The notes: generated from the letters alone by a model not told the origin. DNA of 64,000 nucleotides from Pseudomonas capeferrum (GCF_013523055.1 NZ_JAAMQM010000004.1:1-64000); one strand, 5' to 3'; shown: positions 13,700 to 24,383, counted from the stretch's first letter. Numbers and translations: made by a program.

Positions 13700-15300
13700 A
13701 TTCGATCTTCCTGCGCATCTACGGCGGCATGCTCGCCGTGCTGGTATTGGTGGGGATCCTGGGCGGGCTCAGCCTGCACCTGGTCAACGAGGTGCGCGCC
13801 GGCCAGCACCGCGAGCGCCTGGCGCAAGGCACGTTCAGCCTGATGGCCGACAATTTGGCCGGGCAGACCGACGTCGAGCGCACGCGATCTCTGCTGATCT
13901 GGGAGCGCTTGCTGGGCGTGCCGCTGGACCTGCAGCCGATGGCGATGCGTACCCTCGATGCCAGCCAGCGCAGCCGTCTGCAGAGCGGCCTGGTGGTCGT
14001 CGAGAAGACCGGCCCGCATGCGGCCCAGGTACTGCGGCAGGTCGGGCGCGAGGATCTGTTGCTGGTGGCGCAGATCAAGCAGGTCAGCGAACAGCTGGCG
14101 CGCGCTACTCTCTACCTGCTGGCAGATGAACTGGTGCGCTATCCCGTCACCGAGCAACAGCGGCGTCTGGCCGAAATCAAGACGAGCAAGGGCTTCGGGT
14201 TCGATATCGCCTTGCAACGCATCGAACGCGCCAGCCTGGACGACGACCAGCGACGCCGAGTGGAGGAGGGCGACACGGTGATGGCGCTGGACAAGGACGG
14301 CGATTCGATTCGCGTGTTCTCCGGGCTGTCAGGCTCGCCCTGGGTGCTGGAAATCGGCCCGCTTCGCCAGCTCAATCCCTATCCGCCGCAATTGCTGGTG
14401 CTGATCGCCTTCCTTGGCTTGTGCATGATCGGCCTGGTGGTCTACCTGCTGGTACGCCAGCTCGAGCGCCGTGTGTCCGGTCTCGAAGTCGCCGCGACGC
14501 GCATTGCCCAAGGCAGCCTCAACACCCGCGTGCCGGCGGATGATGCTGACTCGGTCGGGCGTCTGGCCGCGGCATTCAACGCAATGGCCGAGCACCTGCA
14601 ACGTTCCCTGGAGATGCAGCGTGAACTGGTTCGCGCCGTTTCCCACGAACTGCGCACGCCGGTGGCACGGCTGCGCTTCGGTCTAGAGATGATCGAGAGC
14701 GCCAGCAGCGAACAGGCCCGTGCAAAGCACCTGCTCGGAATGGACGGCGATATCCAGGACCTGGACAGGCTGGTGGATGAAATGCTGACCTACGCCCGGC
14801 TCGAGCAGGGCGCGCCAGCGTTGCATTTCCAGCCCGTGGACCTCGATGCCCTGTTCGAGCGAGTGATCGCCGAACTGGCGCCCTTGCGCGCCGATGTGCG
14901 GTTGCTCCGTGGCGCATGCTCGGGCGGCGACAACGCGGGCGCCTGGGTGGAAGCCGAGCCGCGCTACCTGCACCGGGCGCTACAGAATCTGGTGAGCAAT
15001 GCCCTGCGCCATGCCGAGTCGCAGGTGCGTCTGACCTATCAGTTGAGTGCCGAGGACTGTCGTATCGATGTCGAAGACGACGGCCCGGGGATACCGGAAA
15101 ACGTTTGGGATCGCATCTTCACCCCGTTCACGCGGCTTGACGACAGCCGCGCCCGCGCGTCAGGCGGGCATGGATTGGGACTGTCCATCGTGCGCCGCAT
15201 CGTCTATTGGCACGGCGGGCGGGCGATCGTGGGCCATGGCACCGTCTTGGCAGGCGCTCGCTTCAGCCTTGCATGGCCGCGTTCGCAGGCGCATTCGTGA
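13696..15300 (+). CDS. rstB: Sensor histidine kinase, RstB-like
   Basis: A 534-residue inner-membrane kinase and partner of the preceding regulator. A first membrane helix (about residues 8-28) and a second near 232-252 bracket a ~200-residue periplasmic sensor domain. They are followed by a HAMP segment, the H-box AVSHELRTPVARLRF, the N-box NLVSNALRHA, and ATP-binding motifs DDGPGIP and GGHGLGLSIV. All catalytic boxes look intact. Its stop is 3 bases from the stop of the convergent phosphopantetheinyl transferase gene, so the two transcription units end back to back without a visible terminator. Confidence 0.9.
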   Translation: MNSIFLRIYGGMLAVLVLVGILGGLSLHLVNEVRAGQHRERLAQGTFSLMADNLAGQTDVERTRSLLIWERLLGVPLDLQPMAMRTLDASQRSRLQSGLVVVEKTGPHAAQVLRQVGREDLLLVAQIKQVSEQLARATLYLLADELVRYPVTEQQRRLAEIKTSKGFGFDIALQRIERASLDDDQRRRVEEGDTVMALDKDGDSIRVFSGLSGSPWVLEIGPLRQLNPYPPQLLVLIAFLGLCMIGLVVYLLVRQLERRVSGLEVAATRIAQGSLNTRVPADDADSVGRLAAAFNAMAEHLQRSLEMQRELVRAVSHELRTPVARLRFGLEMIESASSEQARAKHLLGMDGDIQDLDRLVDEMLTYARLEQGAPALHFQPVDLDALFERVIAELAPLRADVRLLRGACSGGDNAGAWVEAEPRYLHRALQNLVSNALRHAESQVRLTYQLSAEDCRIDVEDDGPGIPENVWDRIFTPFTRLDDSRARASGGHGLGLSIVRRIVYWHGGRAIVGHGTVLAGARFSLAWPRSQAHS

Positions 15301-15303
15301 TGC

Positions 15304-16005
15304 TCAGACATTGACCAGACTGAGCAACTGCCTGTCTCGCAGGCTGAACTGACCTTCCAGCGTCTGGCCGCTGCGCCATTGCGCAGACAGGTCGGTGAGC
15401 AGACGCAGCCGGGCATGCCCCTCGAGCGTCCACTCCAGCACTTCGGCGTGTTCGAAATAAAAGCGTTGCCGGGTCAGGGGGTAGAGTGCCTTGAACAGGC
15501 TTTCCTTGAGCGAGAAGGTCAGGGTGACAGCCAAGGAAAGGTGCTCGCGGTCCAGCCTCAGGACCTCGGCCGGTGTCAGGATCTCGCCCATCAGGCGCTC
15601 CGCGCGCTCATCGCCCAAAAGGGTTTCTTGGTCCAGTCCCAGGCCTTGGCCGCTGCTATCGGCGGCGACCACCGCGGCGGCCCAGCCTTGGCCATGGGTA
15701 ATCGACCCATGGACACCCGCAGGCCAGATGGGCGAGCGATCCTCGTGGGTCGTCGGCACATGGTCGCGACCGTCGAGCCGTCGTATCGCCGCGCGCGCGC
15801 AGACCCGGCCGGCCAGGTACTCGGCCTGGCGCTTGGCCACCGAGCGTTGCAGGCTGGGAGTCCGCTCGACCCCGGCGCGCTCGAAGTCGTCGGCGGCCAG
15901 GCAGGACGGATCGAACTTGCAACTGACCAATGCCGCGCCAGGAACCGGGCGCGGCAAAGGCCAGTGATGCTCAAGCGAGGTACAGCAGCGGGGAAGTGTA
16001 TTCAT
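15304..16005 (-). CDS. pcpS: 4'-phosphopantetheinyl transferase (EntD/PcpS type)
   Basis: A 233-residue Sfp/EntD-type enzyme that loads 4'-phosphopantetheine from coenzyme A onto carrier proteins of fatty acid and siderophore synthesis. The magnesium-binding GLGLDQE motif and the FSLKESLFKALYP motif (family WxxKEAxxK) are present, as is the ITHG segment ahead of them. In Pseudomonas a single such enzyme (PcpS) serves both primary and secondary metabolism. The frame extends to 16128, but the ATG at 16005 gives the usual length; its ribosome site is weak. Confidence 0.87.
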   Translation of the reverse strand: MNTLPRCCTSLEHHWPLPRPVPGAALVSCKFDPSCLAADDFERAGVERTPSLQRSVAKRQAEYLAGRVCARAAIRRLDGRDHVPTTHEDRSPIWPAGVHGSITHGQGWAAAVVAADSSGQGLGLDQETLLGDERAERLMGEILTPAEVLRLDREHLSLAVTLTFSLKESLFKALYPLTRQRFYFEHAEVLEWTLEGHARLRLLTDLSAQWRSGQTLEGQFSLRDRQLLSLVNV

Positions 16006-16137
16006 GACGGCTATTGTGCCAGCGCTCGGCGCTGCGGGGGAGCCTGGTGCACGCAGACGGGCCCTGTCGTCGCGGTGATCGGGGTGCTTGCTGCGCTCGG
16101 CTACCGGGCCAGAGCGGACCACGAGCACTGCTTCGCT

Positions 16138-16941
16138 TCAGTTGACGAAAAGCTTGTCAAGAAACGCCTGCATATCGGCCCACGAGCGCTCATCGGCGTC
16201 CTTGCTGTAGGCAATGTCGGGGCCGCCGTGGCTATCATGTCCGGCATGCCCCAGCCGGTCGGCGTCCGGGTTGGTGAAACCGTGCTTGGCCCCGGGAAGG
16301 GTGACGAACTCGAAGCTTGCGCCGGCATCGTTCATTTCCTTCTTGAACGCCTCGACCTGCTGTTCGGTGACCATGCTGTCGGCGGCCCCATGCTCGACCA
16401 GTACCTTGGCCTTGACGCTGCCGGGCGTGGCTGGCGTCCGAGTGACCAAAGCGCCATGAAAGCTCACCACGCCGGCCAGCGGTTCGCCGCGCCGCGCGGC
16501 GTCGAGTACCACCTTGCCGCCAAAGCAGTAACCGATCGCCGCCAGCTTGTCGGTGTCCGTGCCGGGTTGCTTCTTCAGCAGTTCCACCCCGGCATTGAAG
16601 CGCTTGGCGGCGGCTTGCGGATCTTGCAGCGCTGCCGAACTGAACGCCTTGGCGTCGACCGGATGTTCGGTGTTCTTGCCATCGCCGTACATATCGATGG
16701 CCAGTGCGCTGTAGCCGAGCGCCGCCAGGTCGCGGGCGCGGCGCTTGGCATAGTCGTTGAGCCCCCACCATTCATGCACGACGACCACGCCGGGGCGCTT
16801 GCCGTCGACCGCATCGTCGTAGGCATAGTAGCCGACCAGGCGCTGGCCATCGGCGTCCTGATAGGGGATTTCGCGGGTCTGGACCGCCGCCTGGGCAAGC
16901 GCGGCATTGCAGATGAGAGCCAGGGCGAGCAGGGAACGCAT
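16138..16941 (-). CDS. Dienelactone hydrolase family protein, exported
   Basis: A 267-residue alpha/beta hydrolase. An N-terminal signal peptide (MRSLLALALICNAALAQA) precedes the mature domain. The nucleophile motif GYCFGG carries the Cys typical of dienelactone hydrolases, with the conserved DMYGDG segment before it and a His in AKHGF near the end. GAGGAG seven bases before ATG 16941 decides the start. Secretion to the periplasm is unusual for chlorocatechol-pathway enzymes, so the true substrate is probably different. Confidence 0.88.
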   Translation of the reverse strand: MRSLLALALICNAALAQAAVQTREIPYQDADGQRLVGYYAYDDAVDGKRPGVVVVHEWWGLNDYAKRRARDLAALGYSALAIDMYGDGKNTEHPVDAKAFSSAALQDPQAAAKRFNAGVELLKKQPGTDTDKLAAIGYCFGGKVVLDAARRGEPLAGVVSFHGALVTRTPATPGSVKAKVLVEHGAADSMVTEQQVEAFKKEMNDAGASFEFVTLPGAKHGFTNPDADRLGHAGHDSHGGPDIAYSKDADERSWADMQAFLDKLFVN

Positions 16942-16986
16942 GGTAGTACTCCTCGATAGCAGGGCAATGCAGCGGATTCGGCCGCC

Positions 16987-17009
16987 GTTCAAAGCGTCCC
17001 GCTTACTCT
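16987..17009 (+). promoter_or_regulatory. oprH-promoter-like sequence ahead of the sugar cassette
   Basis: This 23-base stretch agrees at 18 positions with the last PhoP half-site and -10 region of the oprH promoter (19776-19798): both have GTTCA, then CCCGCTTACTCT at the same distance, and TTCCAGA just after. Only one good GTTCA half-site is visible, so PhoP control of the downstream genes is a suggestion, not a firm call. Confidence 0.35.
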
Positions 17010-17104
17010 AGCTTCCAGACGCAAATAACGCCTCCGACTGTGCAACCTGCAGGCACTGGCATGAGATCATGTGGTCGCAGGTGATGGGCGCTCATTCATG
17101 AGGT

Positions 17105-18085
17105 ATGCGTGTGAAACTGACAAGAACGGTTATTCCTGATGTCGTGGTCATGGAACCCACGATCTTCGCGGACGACAGAGGGTGGTTCTATGAGCTGTAC
17201 AACGAGAAGACTTTCCATGGCCTGTTGAAGGCCCATGATCTTCCGGTGCCACGGCCCTTCGTCCAGGACAACTGTTCGATGTCCAGAAAGGGCGTGGTGC
17301 GTGGTTTGCACTACCAATTGCCTCCGCATGCGCAAGGCAAGCTGGTCAGTGTGAGTCAAGGGGCGGTATTCGACGTTGCCGTGGATATCCGCAAGGGGTC
17401 GCCCACGTTCGGACAGTGGGTCGGCATGGAGTTGAGCGCGGCCAATCGACGGATGCTATGGATTCCGGAAGGTTTCGCCCATGGTTTCATGGCGCTCGAG
17501 GACGACACCGTGTTCCATTACAAGACCACCGATACCTATTCCAAGGCGAGTGAGCGCAGCATTGCCTGGGACGATGCGGACCTGGCGATCGACTGGCCTG
17601 TGCTCGATGCCCTCATCGTCAGTGAAAAGGACGCATTGGCGCCGCTTGCCGTCGATGCCGATCTCCCCCCGTTCGTGCTGCCGGGGCACGTCGATGAGAT
17701 TCGGCTCAACATCCTGGGTGACGACCGCGGAAGCCTGATCAGCATCGAAAAGGATCTGAACATTCCCTTCGCGATCAGGCGAATCTATTACATCTTTGGT
17801 ACCCGCAAGAACGTCAGCCGTGGCTTTCACGCGCATCGGGATCTCCAGCAACTGCTGGTCTGCGTATCGGGCAGCTGCCGCGTTACCCTGGATGATGGCG
17901 CTAATAGAATCGATCACATCCTGGACAGCCCGGACAAGGCGCTGTTGGTGAAGAACATGATGTGGCGGGAGATGCACGACTTCAGCGAGGACTGCGTGCT
18001 GATGGTCGCCGCCAGCGAAGTGTACGACGAACGCGACTATATCCGTGACTACCAGGAATTCCGGAGCCTTGTCGACAATGCCTAG
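17105..18085 (+). CDS. Fusion of dTDP-sugar 3,5-epimerase (RmlC-like) and 3,4-ketoisomerase (FdtA-like)
   Basis: A 326-residue protein with two cupin domains. Residues 1 to ~185 match RmlC: the catalytic His in [33 protein letters not shown], the Tyr in HYKTT and the Asp-containing [12 protein letters not shown] are all kept, so it looks catalytically competent. Residues ~190-326 match the FdtA/QdtA ketoisomerase family ([17 protein letters not shown], a short cupin core). FdtA enzymes convert dTDP-4-keto-6-deoxyglucose to the 3-keto isomer, the first step to 3-amino-3,6-dideoxyhexoses. The ATG has GAGG upstream. The stop overlaps the next start by eight bases. The fusion implies the product may be epimerised as well as isomerised, which separate Fdt/Qdt pathways do not do. 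Confidence 0.85.
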   Translation: MRVKLTRTVIPDVVVMEPTIFADDRGWFYELYNEKTFHGLLKAHDLPVPRPFVQDNCSMSRKGVVRGLHYQLPPHAQGKLVSVSQGAVFDVAVDIRKGSPTFGQWVGMELSAANRRMLWIPEGFAHGFMALEDDTVFHYKTTDTYSKASERSIAWDDADLAIDWPVLDALIVSEKDALAPLAVDADLPPFVLPGHVDEIRLNILGDDRGSLISIEKDLNIPFAIRRIYYIFGTRKNVSRGFHAHRDLQQLLVCVSGSCRVTLDDGANRIDHILDSPDKALLVKNMMWREMHDFSEDCVLMVAASEVYDERDYIRDYQEFRSLVDNA

Positions 18086-18545
18086 TATCCACGCCCTGTC
18101 CGATGTGCAGACCGACGCTATCGGCGAACAGACCAGGGTCTGGCAATTTGCCGTGATTCTCAAAGGCGCCAGGATCGGCAAGAACTGCAATATCTGCGCG
18201 CATACCTTCATCGAAGGCGGCGTGACGGTAGGGGATAACGTGACGCTGAAATGCGGCGTCTATCTCTGGGACGGCATGGTCATCGAAGACGATGTGTTCA
18301 TCGGCCCGAACGCCACGTTCACCAATGACAAGGCCCCTCGTTCGAAGCAGTATCCCGAAAAATACGAAAGTACGGTGCTCAAGACCGGTTGCAGCATAGG
18401 TGCCAACGCGACGTTGCTGCCCGGCATCACTGTCGGAGAGTACGCCATGGTAGGGGCGGGTGCCGTCGTTACCAAGGATGTGCCTGGATACAGCGTTGTG
18501 GTAGGCAATCCGGCCAAGGTGATCAAGGAGTTGAAGCGTGATTGA
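18078..18545 (+). CDS. Left-handed beta-helix N-acetyltransferase (FdtC/QdtC-like)
   Basis: A 155-residue hexapeptide-repeat acyltransferase: repeated [IV]-G-x-N/D-x-x-[IV] turns run through the protein ([28 protein letters not shown]) and it ends with the usual [10 protein letters not shown]. Proteins of this kind acetylate the 3-amino group of dTDP-3-amino-3,6-dideoxyhexoses. It overlaps the upstream fusion gene by eight bases and the downstream aminotransferase by eight bases, so all three are translated together. The order ketoisomerase, acetyltransferase, aminotransferase is that of fdtA-fdtC-fdtB. An earlier in-frame ATG at 18045 lies deep inside the upstream gene and is not needed. Confidence 0.86.
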   Translation: MPSIHALSDVQTDAIGEQTRVWQFAVILKGARIGKNCNICAHTFIEGGVTVGDNVTLKCGVYLWDGMVIEDDVFIGPNATFTNDKAPRSKQYPEKYESTVLKTGCSIGANATLLPGITVGEYAMVGAGAVVTKDVPGYSVVVGNPAKVIKELKRD

Positions 18546-19644
18546 TTTTCTGAGCCTGAAAGCCGTCAACCGGCAGTACCGGGAAGAACTGCTCGAGGCC
18601 TGCGCCGAGGTCATCGACTCCGGCTGGTATATCGCAGGCAAGGCGCTGGAGCGCTTCGAGGCGAATTTCGCGGCCTATTGCGGAGTTGGCCATTGCATCG
18701 GCGTGGCCAACGGGCTCGATGCCCTGACCCTGACGCTCAAGGCCTGGAAGCAACTGGGGCGTCTCAGTGACGGAGACGAGGTCATCGTCCCGGCCAACAC
18801 CTACATTGCCAGTGTCCTGGCGATTACCGAAAGTGGCCTGGTACCGGTTTTCGTCGAACCTGACGTGGCGACCTTCAACCTGGATCCGCAAGCAGTCAGG
18901 GAGGCGATCACCGGCAAGACCAAGGTCATCCTGCCCGTACACCTCTACGGCAAGATCGCCGACATGCCGGCGATCAATGCCATTGCCCAAGCGTTCGGAT
19001 TGCTGGTGCTGGAAGATTCGGCCCAGGCCCATGGCGCGTCCATCGACGACAAACGCACGGGAAGCTGGGGCGATGCCTCGGGCTTCAGCTTCTATCCCGG
19101 CAAGAATCTCGGAGCCCTCGGGGATGGCGGTGCCATTACCACGGACGATCCAGAACTGGCGAACGTCCTGCGGGCGCTGAGGAATTACGGCTCGCATGAG
19201 AAGTACAAGAACCTCTATGCGGGGGTGAACAGTCGTCTGGATGAAATTCAGGCCGCCATGCTTGACGTCAAGCTCAAGTACCTGGACGACGAAATTCGCA
19301 GGCGGCAATACATCGCTCATCGCTATGCCACCGGGATAGAAAACGCCGATATCAGTCTACCCGTAAACGAGATCGCGGCCCGCCACGTGTGGCACCTCTA
19401 TGTCGTGCGCACCTCCCGTCGCGAGGCCTTGCAGGCACACCTCGGCGCCCTGGGCATACAGACACTGGTGCATTACCCCATCCCGCCGCACAAGCAGCAG
19501 GCCTATGCCATCTATAACCACCTGAGTCTTCCGATTACCGAGAGGATTCATGACGAAGTCCTCAGCCTGCCGGTCGATCCCACCATGGGGGCCGAGGCCA
19601 TCCAGACCGTCATCGATGCGTGCAACAGCTTCAAGCGGTCCTGA
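18538..19644 (+). CDS. Sugar 3-aminotransferase, DegT/DnrJ/EryC1/StrS family (FdtB/QdtB-like)
   Basis: A 368-residue PLP-dependent sugar aminotransferase. Family motifs are clear: [16 protein letters not shown] (cofactor phosphate), [22 protein letters not shown] (Asp to the pyridine nitrogen), [16 protein letters not shown] with the PLP Lys, and [10 protein letters not shown]. It would aminate the 3-keto sugar made by the upstream fusion protein before acetylation. No glycosyltransferase, flippase or rmlA/rmlB gene is nearby, so the nucleotide sugar must be started and used by genes elsewhere. Whether the product is Fuc3NAc-like, Qui3NAc-like or an L-form cannot be told from sequence. Confidence 0.9.
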   Translation: MIDFLSLKAVNRQYREELLEACAEVIDSGWYIAGKALERFEANFAAYCGVGHCIGVANGLDALTLTLKAWKQLGRLSDGDEVIVPANTYIASVLAITESGLVPVFVEPDVATFNLDPQAVREAITGKTKVILPVHLYGKIADMPAINAIAQAFGLLVLEDSAQAHGASIDDKRTGSWGDASGFSFYPGKNLGALGDGGAITTDDPELANVLRALRNYGSHEKYKNLYAGVNSRLDEIQAAMLDVKLKYLDDEIRRRQYIAHRYATGIENADISLPVNEIAARHVWHLYVVRTSRREALQAHLGALGIQTLVHYPIPPHKQQAYAIYNHLSLPITERIHDEVLSLPVDPTMGAEAIQTVIDACNSFKRS

Positions 19645-19742
19645 ACCTACCCTGGACATATCGAGGAGCGGCTTGTCGGAGTCGAAGGACTGGGAAAGCA
19701 GGAGGCGCGCGCCGACACTCGTCATGAAGCGACGAGGCGATC

Positions 19743-19781
19743 GTTCAGCCGAGGTTCAGCAAGGGTTCAGCAGCCGTTCAG
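19743..19781 (+). promoter_or_regulatory. PhoP boxes of the oprH-phoPQ promoter
   Basis: GTTCAG occurs four times at exact 11-base steps (19743, 19754, 19765, 19776). The Pseudomonas PhoP box is two such half-sites with a 5-base gap, so this is a double box. The TTACTCT at 19788-19794 is a likely -10 region, and oprH begins at 19840. This predicts strong autoregulated induction in low magnesium. Confidence 0.85.
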
Positions 19782-19839
19782 GACAGCCCGCTTACTCTGT
19801 TTCCAGATCGATGCAGCGCATCCTACTGGAGCACTACCC

Positions 19840-20442
19840 ATGAAGACATTCGGCACCCTGATGCTTGCCACAGCCTTTTGCGCCACCAGCTTCGCTGCCC
19901 AGGCCGCGGAAGACAACTTCGCCAGCCTGACCTATGGGCAGACCAGCGACAAGGTACGCAAATCCGGACTTCTCAGCCGCAATACCGACCACCTCGACAC
20001 CGATGGCATCATCGACAAGGACGGTACCTGGGGTGTACGCCTCGGCAAGATCAACGAGCAGGGCCGCTACTACCTGACCTACGACAACGTCTCCAACGAT
20101 CACAGTGGGCTCAAGCTGCGTCAGGAGAATCTGCTCGGCAGCTATGACAGGTTCTATCCGATCGCCGACAGCACTCGGCTATTCGGCGGCGCCAGCCTCG
20201 GGTTGACCAAGCTCAGCCAGGAATCGTCCGGCTACAGTCGTGACACCGACACGGGCTACGCCGTCGGTCTGCAGGCCGGCGTGCTGCAGGACATCAGTGA
20301 CAACGCCTCGGTCGAACTCGGCTACCGCTACCTGCGTAGCAACGCCAGTACCGAACTGGTCGAGCGTGGTGGCGCGAAAGTCGGAGCCCTGCGCCTGACC
20401 AGCAGTGCCCAGACCTACCTGTCGGCCAACTACCGCTTCTGA
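19840..20442 (+). CDS. oprH: Outer membrane protein OprH
   Basis: A 200-residue small outer-membrane beta-barrel. A signal peptide (MKTFGTLMLATAFCATSFAAQA) is followed by alternating amphipathic strands and a C-terminal YLSANYRF ending in Phe, as needed for barrel assembly. OprH binds lipopolysaccharide in place of Mg2+ and is made when Mg2+ is scarce. It sits first in the oprH-phoP-phoQ order known from P. aeruginosa and P. putida, directly behind the PhoP boxes. Confidence 0.9.
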   Translation: MKTFGTLMLATAFCATSFAAQAAEDNFASLTYGQTSDKVRKSGLLSRNTDHLDTDGIIDKDGTWGVRLGKINEQGRYYLTYDNVSNDHSGLKLRQENLLGSYDRFYPIADSTRLFGGASLGLTKLSQESSGYSRDTDTGYAVGLQAGVLQDISDNASVELGYRYLRSNASTELVERGGAKVGALRLTSSAQTYLSANYRF

Positions 20443-20549
20443 ATGTCCGTGCCTGCAGCCTACCGGCCCGGCTGGAACAGGGCTGGTACGCTGTCTATGC
20501 TGTGTCCCCCGAACGGCCGCGCAACGACACTCAACGAAAGGAGAGGCCA

Positions 20550-21227
20550 ATGAAATTGCTGGTGGTCGAGGATGAGGCGCTGTTGCGCCACCATCTGGAC
20601 AGCCGCCTGACCGAGCATGGGCATATCGTGCAGGCGGTAGCCGATGCTGAAGAGGCGCTATACCAAGCCGAGCAGTACAACCATGACCTGGCTGTGATCG
20701 ACCTGGGGTTGCCCGGCATGAGCGGGCTGGACCTGATCCGTCAGTTGCGCGGCCATGGCAAGCGCTTCCCCATCCTTATCCTCACCGCCCGTGGCAATTG
20801 GCAAGACAAGGTGGAAGGCCTGGGAGCGGGCGCCGACGACTACCTGGTCAAGCCTTTTCAGTTCGAGGAGCTGGAAGCCCGCCTGAATGCCTTGCTGCGT
20901 CGCTCCAGCGGCTTCACCCAGGCGAACATCGCTGCCGGCCCGCTGGTGCTGGACCTCAATCGCAAGCAGGCCAGCCTGGACCATCAGCCGCTGGCGCTGA
21001 CCGCCTTCGAATACCGAATTCTCGAATACCTCATGCTTCATCAGCAGCAGGTGGTGGCGAAAGACCGCCTGATAGAGCAGCTCTACCCGGATGACGAAGA
21101 CCGCGACCCCAATGTGATCGAGGTCCTGGTCGGTCGACTACGCCGCAAGCTCGAGGGCGAGCAAGGCTTCAAGCCCATCGACACGGTGCGCGGCCTTGGT
21201 TATGTGTTCACCGAGCGCTGCCGATGA
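20550..21227 (+). CDS. phoP: Response regulator PhoP
   Basis: A 225-residue OmpR-family regulator: acidic residues in VVEDEALL, the phospho-acceptor Asp in LAVIDLGLPG, the conserved Lys in LVKPF, and a winged-helix C-terminus ending in VRGLGYVF. AAAGGAGAG directly precedes ATG 20550; the longer frame back to 20502 has no ribosome site. The stop overlaps phoQ by four bases. Identity rests on its place between oprH and phoQ and on the GTTCAG boxes. Confidence 0.93.
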   Translation: MKLLVVEDEALLRHHLDSRLTEHGHIVQAVADAEEALYQAEQYNHDLAVIDLGLPGMSGLDLIRQLRGHGKRFPILILTARGNWQDKVEGLGAGADDYLVKPFQFEELEARLNALLRRSSGFTQANIAAGPLVLDLNRKQASLDHQPLALTAFEYRILEYLMLHQQQVVAKDRLIEQLYPDDEDRDPNVIEVLVGRLRRKLEGEQGFKPIDTVRGLGYVFTERCR

Positions 21228-22570
21228 TCCGCTCGCTGCGATTGCGTCTGATGCTCGCTGCGGCGGTGCTGGCGCTGCTGTTCATGCTCGCGCTGCTGCC
21301 GGCCCTGCAAAAGGCTTTCAGCCTTGCCCTGGAGGAGTCGATCGAGCAGCGTCTGGCGTCGGATGTCACGACATTGATTTCTGCCGCCCGCATCGAGAAC
21401 GGACACCTGCAGATGCCCACTCTGCTGCCTGACGAGCGCTACAACCTGCCTTATACCGGCCTGCTCGGCTATATCTTCGATCGGCAGGGCAAGCTGGTCT
21501 GGCAATCCCGGGCCACCGCCAGTCAGAGCATCAATTACCGCCCCCGTTACGATGGACGCGGCAACGAGTTTGCCCGGATCAGCCAGGACGACGGCAACGA
21601 ATTCTTCGTCTACGACGTCGAGGTCAAGCTGCTGGGTGGCAAGAGTGCGGCGTTCAGTATCGTCGCGCTGCAGCCGGTGCGTGAATATCAACAGACCCTT
21701 GATGGCTTGCGCGAAAAGCTCTACCTGGGCTTCGGCGCCGCGCTCCTGGCCCTGATGCTCCTGCTCTGGGCAGGCCTGACCTGGGGCTTGCGCTCGTTGC
21801 GACGGCTGAGCGTGGAACTCGACGAAGTCGAAACAGGGGCGCGCGACGGTCTCAGCCGCAAGCACCCACGCGAGCTGCTACGTCTGACTGGCTCGCTGAA
21901 CCGCCTGTTGCACAGCGAGCGCGAACAGCGCCAGCGTTATCGTGACTCCCTTGGCGATCTGGCGCATAGCCTGAAGACACCCCTGACGGTGCTGCAGGGC
22001 GTCAGTGAAAGCATGGCCCGGCGCCAGGAAGAGCGCGAACAGGCCCTGATGCTGCAGACCCAGATCGAGCGCATGAGCCAGCAGATCGACTACCAGCTGC
22101 AGCGTGCCAGTCTGCGCAAGAGCGGGCTGGTCAGGCATCAGGTGCCGTTGCGCCCGTTGCTGGAGAGCCTTGGCAGTACCTTGGCGAAGGTCTACGGCGA
22201 CAAACGGGTCGCCTTCAGCATTCAGGTACCCGAACAGGCGCGGGTGCCGATAGAGCGCAACGCCTTGCTCGAACTGCTCGGCAATCTGCTGGAAAATGCC
22301 TTTCGGCTCTGCCTGGGGCAAGTCCGGGTCCGGTTGCAGGCGTCTCCTGGGCAATTGGTGATCTGTGTCGAGGACGACGGTCCGGGAGTTCCGGTCGATC
22401 AGCGCCAGCGCATCCTCCAACGAGGGGAGCGCCTGGACCGTCAGCACCCAGGGCAAGGCATCGGACTGGCGGTGGTCAAGGATATCCTCGATGGTTACGA
22501 CGCCCGTCTCACCCTGGAAGACTCGCCTCTGGGGGGCGCTGCATTCCATATCCGATTAAGCCTTGAGTGA
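21224..22570 (+). CDS. phoQ: Sensor histidine kinase PhoQ
   Basis: A 448-residue inner-membrane sensor kinase. Two membrane helices (about residues 6-28 and 164-188) frame a periplasmic domain of ~135 residues, which in PhoQ senses divalent cations and cationic peptides. The H-box is LGDLAHSLKTPLTVLQGV, the unusual HSLKTP form typical of PhoQ, followed by the N-box LGNLLENAFR, DDGPGVP and GQGIGLAVV. It overlaps phoP by four bases. No strong terminator follows; a short CCCGCC/GGCGGG stem lies at 22582-22596. Confidence 0.93.
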   Translation: MIRSLRLRLMLAAAVLALLFMLALLPALQKAFSLALEESIEQRLASDVTTLISAARIENGHLQMPTLLPDERYNLPYTGLLGYIFDRQGKLVWQSRATASQSINYRPRYDGRGNEFARISQDDGNEFFVYDVEVKLLGGKSAAFSIVALQPVREYQQTLDGLREKLYLGFGAALLALMLLLWAGLTWGLRSLRRLSVELDEVETGARDGLSRKHPRELLRLTGSLNRLLHSEREQRQRYRDSLGDLAHSLKTPLTVLQGVSESMARRQEEREQALMLQTQIERMSQQIDYQLQRASLRKSGLVRHQVPLRPLLESLGSTLAKVYGDKRVAFSIQVPEQARVPIERNALLELLGNLLENAFRLCLGQVRVRLQASPGQLVICVEDDGPGVPVDQRQRILQRGERLDRQHPGQGIGLAVVKDILDGYDARLTLEDSPLGGAAFHIRLSLE

Positions 22571-22705
22571 CCGGGCGGATTCCCGCCATTGGCGGGGCAT
22601 GGAAGCCTTGCTTAGGCGGTTTTCCGCCATGACGCGACCCGTCACTGCACCTTGAACGCGCACCAGCCCCTTGAGAACAGGGCTTTCGCACCCGTTCCGG
22701 GCATT

Positions 22706-22722
22706 CTGGCATCGCCCTTGCT
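22706..22722 (+). promoter_or_regulatory. Sigma-54 promoter of dctA
   Basis: CTGGCATCGCCCTTGCT matches the -24/-12 consensus: GG and GC are separated by exactly ten bases. It lies 128 bases before the dctA start. In Pseudomonas dctA is controlled by the DctB/DctD two-component system with RpoN; the dctBD genes are not in this window. Confidence 0.8.
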
Positions 22723-22822
22723 ATTGACCAGATAGAGTTCTGCCACGCAGCTCGACACAACAAATCCCTCCAAGTGCAGGAGGGTTCGCGCTTTAGGTGC
22801 CATTACGCCCTGGGAAGGGTGA

Positions 22823-24172
<1,350 letters not shown>

Positions 24173-24212
24173 TCCGACCGACAAGAGAAAGGCGACCTTC
24201 GGGTCAATGCGG

Positions 24213-24250
24213 GTCAGCTAAGGAAAAGTCATCAAATTTCGTTAGCTGAC
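24213..24250 (+). terminator. Hairpin after dctA
   Basis: GTCAGCTAA (24213-24221) pairs with TTAGCTGAC (24242-24250) around a 20-base loop, followed by a short T-containing stretch, 40 bases after the dctA stop. Weak as an intrinsic terminator. Confidence 0.45.
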
Positions 24251-24271
24251 GCTCTTGTTTGGTTTCCGAAT

Positions 24272-24383
24272 TCTTCAGTGAGGCTGCTGGCCTATCGCGG
24301 GACAGGCCCGCTCGCCACCGGTGCGCAGTATTTCCAGTGGCGAGCGGGCTTGTCCCGCGATAGGCCAGCAGCGCCACTGAAGA
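24272..24383. repeat. Long REP/BIME-type inverted repeat
   Basis: TCTTCAGTGAGGCTGCTGGC and the following ~27 bases (24272-24318) are repeated in inverted order up to 24383 with few mismatches, leaving a short spacer. This is a paired REP palindrome of the Pseudomonas type, placed between the convergent dctA and DUF4197 genes. Nothing else is visible in 24251-24498. Confidence 0.85.
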
